Of a stretch of 16,316 nucleotides of DNA, positions 1 through 5,491 are shown in pieces. Origin of the DNA: DASQLQ01 sp035629935 (GTDB taxonomy: Bacteria > Actinomycetota > CADDZG01 > WHSQ01). The position numbers and the translations under genes are program-made. Below the pieces are notes generated by a model. The model was given only the letters and a program-made list of their open reading frames with translations, did not search any database and had not been told where the DNA came from. Each line of letters starts with the position of its first letter. Position 1 is the stretch's first letter. The stretch lies in assembly GCA_035629935.1 (NCBI GenBank), contig DASQLQ010000120.1:1-16316 (forward strand), read 5' to 3'.

Positions 1-103
1 GACCGATGATGCCGACCCACGCTCCGTCGCCCACGGTCAACGGCAGGTCGTGCAACACCTCGGTTCCGTTGTAGGCCACCGAGACGCCCTCGGTTCGGAT
101 CAC
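1..103 (-). CDS. btuD: Cobalamin/iron-siderophore type ABC transporter ATP-binding protein, N-terminal fragment (BtuD-like)
   Basis: Only the first 34 codons are in the window; the gene continues past base 1. The start is GTG at 103..101, preceded by AGGAAG at a good distance, and it overlaps the btuC stop by 4 bases (GTGA). The visible residues (VIRTEGVSVAYNGTEVL, then a hydrophobic WVGIIG) are the first beta strands of an ABC ATPase and stop right where the Walker A loop (GPNGxGKS/T) should begin. Position after a BtuC-type permease and a BtuF-type binding protein makes it the ATPase that powers the importer on the cytoplasmic face. It is presumably under the same riboswitch as btuF. The ATPase assignment is inferred mainly from context because no catalytic motif is inside the window. 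Confidence 0.8.
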   Translation of the reverse strand, partial: MIRTEGVSVAYNGTEVLHDLPLTVGDGAWVGIIG

Positions 104-1149
104 GAGAGCTTCCTACTTCGTCGCAGAACGAAAACGAAGAATGGTGCTCCGAGAAAAGCCGTGATGACACCGATGGGTATCTCAGCAGGTGCGATGGCTA
201 TCCGACCGGCGAGGTCGGCAAGTATCAGGAACGCAGCTCCGAACAGGATCGACAATGGAAGCACCAATCGATAACTCGAGCCGACCAATAACCGGATCGT
301 GTGCGGAACGATGATGCCGACGAATCCGATGAGTCCGCCGACCGCGACGACGGCGGCGGTCCCGAGCGAAGCAGCGATCACCACGAACAGCCGTACGCGC
401 GACGTCTCGATCCCCAGACTGTCCGCCTCCTCGTCGCCCACTGCGATCACGTCGATCAGACGGCGGTGCAACAGGATCGCCACCGAGCAAAGAACGATGT
501 ACGGCAGGATCAGCCCGACCTCACGCCAGCTGGCGGTCGTAAGTTGACCGAGGATCCAGGTATAGACCTGCCTCAGCGTGTCTGACTCGCGTTGAAGAAC
601 GTATGTCTGTACGGCCGTGAAGAAAGATGCCATCGCAACACCCGCGAGGATCAATGTTGCGGTAGTCCTGCTGCGGGTTCCTGCCCGACCTAGGACGTAA
701 GTGGCCGACACCCCGACAAGGGCCCCGACGAAAGCCGCCAGTGGCAATGGGTCGATCGGCCACCCTGTCGTGCTCGGGAGGTAAGTGATCGCCAGCGTCG
801 CACCCAGGCCCGCACCCGCGGCCACACCCAACAGATAGGGGTCGGCAAGCGGATTCCGAAAGACACCCTGATAAGCGGCGCCGGCCAAAGACAACATCGC
901 CCCGACCAGCCCTGCCAACACGACCCTTGGCATCCTGAGTTCCCACACAATCGCTCTCTGCTGCTCGGTGAGCCCCGAGGACAGGTCGACGAGCGGCAAC
1001 CGATCCGCCATCTCGCTGACGATGGCACCGAACCGCAGGGGCACCGGACCCACGAGGACCCCGATCACGACTGCGACGAACAAGGTACCGACCGCGATCA
1101 ACGACCAGCTCAGTCGCAACATCGTCGGTCGAACCTCAACGGTGCTCAC
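100..1149 (-). CDS. btuC: FecCD/BtuC-family ABC transporter permease
   Basis: A 349-residue integral membrane protein, the usual length for BtuC/FecCD permeases. The N-terminal half holds the family signature LRMPRVVLAGLVGAMLSLAGA followed by QGVFRNPLADPYLLGV (about residues 71-110), and the C-terminal part has GFVGIIVPHTIRLLVG, the segment that contacts the ATPase. Many hydrophobic segments fit a ten-helix subunit that dimerises to form the channel. The start is GTG at 1149..1147; its GTGA overlaps the btuF stop, and its own stop overlaps the btuD start in the same way, so the three genes look translationally coupled. Family members carry vitamin B12, haem or ferric siderophores; the cobalamin riboswitch upstream of btuF argues for B12 or another corrinoid. 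Confidence 0.93.
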   Translation of the reverse strand: MSTVEVRPTMLRLSWSLIAVGTLFVAVVIGVLVGPVPLRFGAIVSEMADRLPLVDLSSGLTEQQRAIVWELRMPRVVLAGLVGAMLSLAGAAYQGVFRNPLADPYLLGVAAGAGLGATLAITYLPSTTGWPIDPLPLAAFVGALVGVSATYVLGRAGTRSRTTATLILAGVAMASFFTAVQTYVLQRESDTLRQVYTWILGQLTTASWREVGLILPYIVLCSVAILLHRRLIDVIAVGDEEADSLGIETSRVRLFVVIAASLGTAAVVAVGGLIGFVGIIVPHTIRLLVGSSYRLVLPLSILFGAAFLILADLAGRIAIAPAEIPIGVITAFLGAPFFVFVLRRSRKLS

Positions 1150-2075
1150 TTACCGGACACTTCCAATCCCTTGACGGCATCAACGACGATCCGCAAGAAG
1201 TCGACGACCCGCGGCCCCCATCGCGAAGCGATGTCGTCACCCACCTCGACGACCGCATCGTTCTTGACGGCCGATATCCGGTCCCATCCCGATCTCTTGG
1301 CAACGGTCTCGGGCGTCTGGTTGCAACACTCTGAGTCGGCCAGAAAGATCAGATCGGGGTCGGAATCGACGATGTACTCGGCCGACAATTGCGGGTAACC
1401 CGAACCAGCTTTGTCCGCCTTGTCGGCGATGTTGCGCAATCCGACGAGGTCGTAGATCTGACCGATGAAGGTGTCGGACGTCACACTGAAGTACGTCTCG
1501 TCGAGCTCGTGGTAGTAGGTCGGAGGTGGATCAGATGTGGGCACCTCGGCCAGGATCTCTTCGATCGACGACTTGATCAGTGCTATCTGATCGGTTGCAT
1601 CATCTTCGTGACCGGTTGCGGTTCCGATCTCCTCGAGTTGAGCGTAGGTGTCGTCTATCCGGGTTGCGGTGGGTTGAACCAACAACGGGATCTTCAGATC
1701 CTCGAGCGACTTCAGCGCCGCATCGCTCGACGCCACGACGAGGTCGGGTTCGTACTTTGCGATCGCCTCGATATTTGGTTCGAACCCCGACAGATCTGTC
1801 GTGGGTACCTCGGGCGGGTAGTCGGATTGGTCGTCCACGGCCACGACCTGGTCGCCGGCCCCCACCGCGAACAGCATCTCGGTTGCGGTCGGCGACAGCG
1901 AAACGATCCGTTCGGGACGTTTCTCGAGTTGCACGGGGCCGTTGGCAGCATCGATCGTGACGGGGAACGAACCCTGCTCCGCGGCCGGTGCTGCTTTGGT
2001 CTGAGGGGCAGTACCTCCGCCACACGATGAAAGTACAAGGGTGGCGGCAAAACAGAGAGCGGCTATGCGCCCCAT
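1146..2075 (-). CDS. btuF: Cobalamin-type ABC transporter substrate-binding lipoprotein (BtuF-like)
   Basis: A 309-residue extracytoplasmic binding protein. I start it at the ATG at 2075..2073 because GGAGG lies 4-5 bases upstream and the product then opens with a lipoprotein signal peptide, MGRIAALCFAATLVLSSC, with lipobox LSSC and the lipidated Cys at residue 18. Reading can be extended in frame to an ATG at 2174, but that region is riboswitch leader. After a short Ala/Gly/Pro-rich linker the type III periplasmic-binding fold begins (RIVSLSPTATEMLFAVGAGD, then VAVDDQSDYPPEV). A second half contains DPDLIFLADSECCNQTPETV and ends near residue 300. It would capture the ligand outside the membrane and hand it to BtuC. 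Ligand identity rests on the riboswitch; the protein family alone would also allow haem or siderophores. Confidence 0.92.
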   Translation of the reverse strand: MGRIAALCFAATLVLSSCGGGTAPQTKAAPAAEQGSFPVTIDAANGPVQLEKRPERIVSLSPTATEMLFAVGAGDQVVAVDDQSDYPPEVPTTDLSGFEPNIEAIAKYEPDLVVASSDAALKSLEDLKIPLLVQPTATRIDDTYAQLEEIGTATGHEDDATDQIALIKSSIEEILAEVPTSDPPPTYYHELDETYFSVTSDTFIGQIYDLVGLRNIADKADKAGSGYPQLSAEYIVDSDPDLIFLADSECCNQTPETVAKRSGWDRISAVKNDAVVEVGDDIASRWGPRVVDFLRIVVDAVKGLEVSGK

Positions 2076-2077
2076 CA

Positions 2078-2114
2078 GTCCTCCAGTCTCCCGGTCCGCG
2101 CCGGGACAAAGGAC
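2078..2114 (-). promoter_or_regulatory. Predicted two-tier hairpin covering the btuF ribosome binding site
   Basis: On the minus strand GUCCU (2114..2110) can pair with AGGAC (2082..2078), which takes up the 3' part of the GGAGGAC Shine-Dalgarno stretch of btuF. Inside it UCCCGG (2106..2101) pairs with CCGGGA (2094..2089) around a 6-base loop. Such a structure would hide the ribosome binding site, the usual output of cobalamin riboswitches that act on translation. Pairing was done by eye; no energy was computed. Confidence 0.45.
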
Positions 2115-2146
2115 CTTCGAGGAGTGGGGCTGCCGACAGACATCGC

Positions 2147-2182
2147 CGGCTCGTCCCTCGACCACGAAGATCATCCGAGCCG
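2147..2182 (-). promoter_or_regulatory. Possible riboswitch expression-platform hairpin
   Basis: Directly 3' of the riboswitch core, CGGCUCG (2182..2176, minus strand) is perfectly complementary to CGAGCCG (2153..2147), giving a 7-bp stem with a loop of about 22 bases. The same GGCUC can instead pair with GAGCC inside the B12 box (2206..2202), so the two pairings exclude each other. There is no U-tract after it, so it is not an intrinsic terminator. Its role as the switching element is inferred. Confidence 0.35.
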
Positions 2183-2275
2183 CGCGCCGTGCGGGTTTTC
2201 TGGCTCGTCGCTTGAGAACGACCTACAGTTGCGGGACAGCGCCGGAATCTGACCGGACTTACCCACGCACCACGC
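2182..2275 (-). promoter_or_regulatory. Cobalamin (adenosylcobalamin-type) riboswitch, compact form
   Basis: Read on the minus strand, this leader carries the conserved cobalamin aptamer elements in the right order. They are a small CCGG/CCGG hairpin (2256..2242), CGCUGUCCCGCAACUGUAG (the highly conserved CCGCAACUGU core, 2241..2223), a GUCG/CGAC hairpin (2222..2207), and a B12-box-like GAGCCAGAAAACCCGC (2206..2191). The ends close with a long imperfect stem, 2275..2262 with 2195..2182. The peripheral arms seen in larger members are missing, so this is a short version. It lies about 105 bases upstream of the btuF start and would repress the importer when the corrinoid is plentiful. Confidence 0.9.
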
Positions 2276-2290
2276 GTCTTTTCGGGGCCG

Positions 2291-2296
2291 AGCCTA
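2291..2296 (-). promoter_or_regulatory. Candidate -10 box for the btuFCD leader
   Basis: On the minus strand TAGGCT (within CATATAGGCTC) fits the actinobacterial TANNNT -10 pattern. Transcription from about 2284 would begin just before the closing stem of the riboswitch. No convincing -35 hexamer was found, which is common for this promoter class. A shifted reading (CATATA or TATAGG) is equally possible. Confidence 0.4.
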
Positions 2297-2334
2297 TATG
2301 CAAGCCAAGGGGGAGAGCCGTCTGACCCAACGAG

Positions 2335-3021
2335 TCAGGACGACATGCCCCTGAAGATCGGAAACCCTTGCTCGGGGCAGTAGTCCAGGAAGACCTCCGA
2401 AGCCAGGTTGGTGGGCCTTGGGATCCATTCGGAGTGAGTGCGCCACCGGAAACGTTCACGCATCAGGTCCGGTAGCTCGTGCGTATTGATGTCCATCGAC
2501 AAGACATTGCGCACGATCTCGGGACGGATGTCCAGGGATCTGTAACGGTCGCCTTCCCGCACGTCAACGAACCACTCATCGCGCCGGTAGGCCGCTCGGA
2601 TCTCTGAAACTTGGTTGTCGGGTGTAAGAGGGAGCGCCGTGAAGAGGTAATAAAGGCGGGCTCGCCTGGGGAGCGTCGTCGGGATGTGACCGACGGTGCC
2701 GAAGTTGATTGTCATCCCACTTTCATATCGACTCATCGAAACGCCGCTGAGATCCGTTCCGCTTTGAGCGGTCGCCGGAGGACTCGGACTCGGGCCCTCG
2801 AGATCACCCGACCCCTCACTCAGCAGATCCTTCGTTTTGTCGTGACAGGAAAGAGTGCCGGCGGCGGACTCGACCTCGGACGGTCCCCGCGCCTGATGGC
2901 TCTCTTCGGCTCGAGGAGCGACCCTGTCGCGCGGGTTATCGGGATTGCACGAGATCGCAGTGAGTGACGCTGCGACAAGCACCGCGGTCAAACTCCTCCC
3001 CCTCATACCTGTATGACTCAC
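2335..3021 (-). CDS. Lipoprotein of unknown function
   Basis: A 228-residue protein I do not recognise. It opens with a lipoprotein signal peptide: Arg-containing n-region (MRGRS), hydrophobic stretch LTAVLVAASL and lipobox AISC with Cys25. Residues 26-95 are low in structure and rich in Ser, Pro, Glu and Gly, as in a surface tether. The rest (about 96-228) looks folded, with an YLFTALPL segment, a charged middle (AAYRRDEWFVDVREG) and a Trp/Arg-rich C-terminus. Mature Cys59 and Cys215 could form a disulfide. The start shown is GTG at 3021; the ATG at 3006 (residue 6) gives an equally good signal peptide, and neither has a clear Shine-Dalgarno. It follows the membrane hydrolase by 36 bases on the same strand and ends 60 bases before the riboswitch core. 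Confidence 0.7.
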   Translation of the reverse strand: MSHTGMRGRSLTAVLVAASLTAISCNPDNPRDRVAPRAEESHQARGPSEVESAAGTLSCHDKTKDLLSEGSGDLEGPSPSPPATAQSGTDLSGVSMSRYESGMTINFGTVGHIPTTLPRRARLYYLFTALPLTPDNQVSEIRAAYRRDEWFVDVREGDRYRSLDIRPEIVRNVLSMDINTHELPDLMRERFRWRTHSEWIPRPTNLASEVFLDYCPEQGFPIFRGMSS

Positions 3022-3057
3022 GACAGAGAGAAATGGTTCGTGCCTCCACTAGAAGGT

Positions 3058-3573
3058 TCAGGCCCTGAGGTGGCCATCCTTCAAGAAACGTCTGAACCGT
3101 CCCTCTTCACCCAAACTGAACGCGACCCAGAACCAGGCCAGCAACGCGACCCCGATCAATTCGCCGCCCCACGTTCCGAGATGCGCCAGCGGATCGGTGA
3201 TGACCGACCAGGAGTAGGGCTCGGGCGGTTGAGCCGAGAAGCCGGTCCCGAACAGCGGCCATAAGAAGGTGCGAGGTGCCTGCCACATGCCGTCGCAGAC
3301 GAGATGGATCAGCCACCCGACTGGGACCCCGACCAAGCTCAAACGGCGCTGGCCGCGGAAGAACAGCACGATCAGGACCGCCACGACGGTCGTGGTCAAT
3401 AAAGAGTGGGCGGCACCCCGTCCCGCCACGCCGGTGATTCCCACGAGCGCTAGAACTCCATCGACGACGTCAGGGAGGATCGCCCCGATCAGGATGAAGC
3501 GGTAGTCGATCCGGCTGCGCCCTAGGGTCACGTACACGAGCGCTGCGGCCGTGCCGAGATGCCACAGGATCAT
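3058..3573 (-). CDS. YdjM/DUF457-like membrane-bound metal-dependent hydrolase
   Basis: A 171-residue membrane protein with several hydrophobic segments. It carries the His/Asp pattern of the LexA-regulated YdjM / DUF457 (PF04307) family: H5 (WHLGTAA), P34-D35-x-x-D38 (AILPDVVDG), H56-S57 (GAAHSLL) and H90-x3-D94 (WLIHLVCDGMW). In the family these residues are thought to bind metal in a phospholipase C-like active site, but substrates are not established. The ATG at 3573 overlaps the RNase HI stop by 4 bases (ATGA), so the pair is translationally coupled. The C-terminus is a short basic tail (RFRRFLKDGHLRA). Family assignment is by motif recognition; the biochemical role here is unknown. Confidence 0.72.
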   Translation of the reverse strand: MILWHLGTAAALVYVTLGRSRIDYRFILIGAILPDVVDGVLALVGITGVAGRGAAHSLLTTTVVAVLIVLFFRGQRRLSLVGVPVGWLIHLVCDGMWQAPRTFLWPLFGTGFSAQPPEPYSWSVITDPLAHLGTWGGELIGVALLAWFWVAFSLGEEGRFRRFLKDGHLRA

Positions 3574-4025
3574 TCGTAGAACGACTGCTGTTCCGGCGGC
3601 GCCTCCGCGTTGAGGTCTGCATCGAACGCTGCCTGGTCCATCCCCTGGTTCGCCAGCTTGTCGGCATCCGAGTTCTGCTCGCGAGGGACGTGGTTGATGG
3701 TGAATCTCTCGAAGCGCCCCATCAGCCGGCGCGCATCGATCGCGAGAGACCGCAGCGTGTCTTTCTTTATCTTCCAGTCACCCTTCAGCTGCGACACGAC
3801 GAGCTCGGAATCGAGAAAGATGTCTAGATCGGTCACTCCTGCAACGAGGGCCAGCTCGAGGCCGGCGATCAGTGCTTTGTACTCGGCGACGTTGTTGGTG
3901 GCGTGACCGATGCCGTCGGCGATCTCGCCGACGACTTCCCCGGACTCATCCTTCAGGACAACACCGATGCCGGCCGGACCCGGGTTCCCGCGCGCTCCCC
4001 CGTCGGCATGAAGTACGGCTTTCAA
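3570..4025 (-). CDS. rnhA: RNase HI family protein (standalone domain)
   Basis: A 151-residue RNase H fold expected to cut the RNA strand of RNA-DNA hybrids. The four acidic active-site positions are all present: D8 in HADGGARGNPG, E48 in NNVAEYKAL, D72 in FLDSELVVSQL and D122 in NSDADKLAN. The start is TTG at 4025..4023. No ATG or GTG lies upstream in frame before a stop near 4083, and a later start would remove the first beta strand with D8. Downstream of the zinc-ribbon gene it recalls mycobacterial Rv2229c-Rv2228c, but the mycobacterial protein carries a C-terminal acid-phosphatase/CobC-like domain that is absent here. The C-terminus is an acidic tail (NAEAPPEQQSFYE). It overlaps the next gene by ATGA. 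Confidence 0.92.
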   Translation of the reverse strand: MKAVLHADGGARGNPGPAGIGVVLKDESGEVVGEIADGIGHATNNVAEYKALIAGLELALVAGVTDLDIFLDSELVVSQLKGDWKIKKDTLRSLAIDARRLMGRFERFTINHVPREQNSDADKLANQGMDQAAFDADLNAEAPPEQQSFYE

Positions 4026-4080
4026 CAGTTTTGTTCCCGCCGATGGCCGAGCCCATCGGCGTTCCGGGCGGAAGATTGCA

Positions 4081-4809
4081 TCAGTTCACGATCAAGATGC
4101 GGCGGCAGTTCTCGCAACGTTGCAGACCGCCCGACGCGCGCAGGCGCTCCACCTCTTTCGCCGGAAGGGCCGTATGACAGCCCTGGCAGGTCCCGTTTTC
4201 CAGCGCGGCTGCGCCGATCCCGTGCTTCTGTTCCCGGATCTTCTCGTACAGGATGAGCATGTCGTCGGGGATGGACCCGGCGATCTGAGTGCGGTTGGCG
4301 TTGTGTCTGGCCAGATCGGCGTCGATGCTCTGCGTCAGCTCCCCAAGTTTTTCCGTGAGCTCACCCGATTCCTTGGTGGCCTGCTCGTGCTCTGTCGTCA
4401 GGTTCTGGACGGTCGTATCCGCTTGATCCCGGCCCACCATCGCTTCGAGCTCCTGATCCTCCAGACCGGCCTTCTTCTTCTTCAACATCTCGACCTCGGC
4501 TTGAAGAGCTGACAACTCCTTGGGGTTGGACACCTGTCCCGAGTACATCCGTTGTTCCTCACGTTGGATCTTCTGATCGACGAGCTCGATCTCGCCTTCG
4601 ACCCGAGCAACCTCGCGAGCGATCTCATCGCGCTGCTTGCCGGCGATCTCGAGATCGGCATCGAGCTCTGCGAGTTGGCTCTTCAACTCCTCCAAACGCG
4701 CTGCCTCGGGTAACGAGCCGCGCTGGTCGACCAAGCGCTTGATCGCCGAATCCTCCCCTTGCAGATCCAACAGACGGTGGAGTGCAGTGGTGTCGACTTC
4801 GGGAGCCAT
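4081..4809 (-). CDS. Coiled-coil C4 zinc-ribbon protein (DUF164 / zf-RING_7 family)
   Basis: A 242-residue protein with the two-part layout of the family. A long antiparallel coiled-coil hairpin spans about residues 10-175, and a C-terminal zinc ribbon has C208-x2-C211 (TCQGCHTAL) and C232-x2-C235 (RCENCRRIL). The turn of the hairpin holds the hallmark YSGQVSNPKEL (89-99). Relatives include mycobacterial Rv2229c, Chlamydia CT398 and Helicobacter HP0958; they bind nucleic acid or act as adaptors, and the role in actinobacteria is not settled. GGAAGAG directly precedes the ATG at 4809. It is the first gene of the leftward group and is divergent from the DinB-like gene, sharing 43 bases of upstream DNA. 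The NIF3-like gene often found beside it in actinobacteria is not in this window. Confidence 0.88.
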   Translation of the reverse strand: MAPEVDTTALHRLLDLQGEDSAIKRLVDQRGSLPEAARLEELKSQLAELDADLEIAGKQRDEIAREVARVEGEIELVDQKIQREEQRMYSGQVSNPKELSALQAEVEMLKKKKAGLEDQELEAMVGRDQADTTVQNLTTEHEQATKESGELTEKLGELTQSIDADLARHNANRTQIAGSIPDDMLILYEKIREQKHGIGAAALENGTCQGCHTALPAKEVERLRASGGLQRCENCRRILIVN

Positions 4810-4816
4810 CTCTTCC

Positions 4817-4822
4817 AGCGTA
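4817..4822 (-). promoter_or_regulatory. Candidate -10 box upstream of the zinc-ribbon gene
   Basis: TACGCT on the minus strand sits 7 bases before the ATG at 4809. This is close to the spacing of actinobacterial leaderless promoters, but the intervening GGAAGAG is also a good Shine-Dalgarno. Either a leaderless or a leadered start is possible, so confidence is low. Confidence 0.25.
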
Positions 4823-4840
4823 ACGCCCCGGGTCGGCGGC

Positions 4841-4846
4841 TAGAGT
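4841..4846 (+). promoter_or_regulatory. Candidate -10 box giving a leaderless transcript of the DinB-like gene
   Basis: TAGAGT is followed by exactly 6 bases and then the GTG start at 4853. This places the -10 hexamer at -12 to -7 relative to the start codon, the position typical of leaderless genes in actinobacteria. The only Shine-Dalgarno-like bases (GAGG at 4847-4850) are too close to the start to be convincing. Confidence 0.4.
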
Positions 4847-4852
4847 GAGGTC

Positions 4853-5491
4853 GTGAACCAAGTGCGAGCAGCGCTCCTAGCTTGCGCCGACACCTCGATC
4901 CATCTGATCCGAACGCCACGGCTGCGAGAGCTATGGGATACACCGAGCGTCCTGGAGCATTGGTCCGTATCAGGGCTAACGGGGCATCTCGTTCGGGCGT
5001 TCACCACGATCGAGGAATACCTGGACGCCCCGGAACCCACCACAGCAAAACCGATCGGACCGGCCGCCTATTACGCCACGGCGCTCGATAACAGCGATCT
5101 TCAGTCGGACCTTCACAACACGATCCGGCGCCGGGGCGACCAGATGGCCGCCCAGGGTCTCGACTCGTTGATCTCTCACCAGGAGGCTCTAACGGCCCGG
5201 CTGAGAACGCGTCTTGCCAAAGAGCCCTCCGATCGCAAGGTCGGCGTTTTCAAAGGCCTCGTGCTGTCGCTCGATGACTACCTGATCGTGCGGATCGTCG
5301 AGTTGTGCACTCACATCGATGACCTTGCCATCAGCGTCGAGGAACCCACGCCCGAGATGCCGCTGGAAGCACTCGATCTGGCGATAGGCGCCCTCGTTGA
5401 TCTAGGTCGACATCGTCACGGCGACTTGGCCGTTCTCAGAGCTCTGGTGCGCCGGGAACGGGATGACGTGAACGCTCTTCGTGTCCTCTAG
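4853..5491 (+). CDS. Maleylpyruvate isomerase N-terminal / DinB-like metal-binding protein
   Basis: A 212-residue four-helix-bundle protein of the mycothiol-dependent maleylpyruvate isomerase (MDMPI_N, PF11716) group. The expected metal-binding triad is visible: H45 in VSGLTGHLVRA and E150-x3-H154 in RIVELCTHIDDLA. Characterised relatives are thiol-dependent isomerases or S-transferases that use mycothiol, which supports an actinobacterial host; most members have no known substrate. The N-terminal helix (LLACADTSIHLI) and the WSVSGLTGHL turn are typical. The GTG start is preceded by a TANNNT box at leaderless spacing. The gene stands alone between a divergent zinc-ribbon gene and a convergent protease, so context does not suggest a substrate. 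Its TAG stop lies in a CTAG shared with the protease gene. Confidence 0.82.
   Translation: MNQVRAALLACADTSIHLIRTPRLRELWDTPSVLEHWSVSGLTGHLVRAFTTIEEYLDAPEPTTAKPIGPAAYYATALDNSDLQSDLHNTIRRRGDQMAAQGLDSLISHQEALTARLRTRLAKEPSDRKVGVFKGLVLSLDDYLIVRIVELCTHIDDLAISVEEPTPEMPLEALDLAIGALVDLGRHRHGDLAVLRALVRRERDDVNALRVL
5488..5491. other. Shared CTAG stop of two convergent genes
   Basis: The plus-strand DinB-like gene ends in TAG at 5489-5491 and the minus-strand protease ends in TAG at 5490-5488. Both stops are read from one CTAG palindrome, so the genes overlap tail to tail by 4 bases and there is no room for a terminator between them. Confidence 0.95.

Noticed and set aside
2076..2174. Longer btuF reading from ATG 2174
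   Set aside because: The extra 33 residues are hydrophilic, lie in the riboswitch leader, and would bury the lipoprotein signal peptide; GGAGG precedes ATG 2075.
2322..2338. CTGAC/GTCAG hairpin at the end of the lipoprotein gene as an intrinsic terminator
   Set aside because: Only 5 bp, it overlaps the stop codon and has no U-tract on the minus strand.
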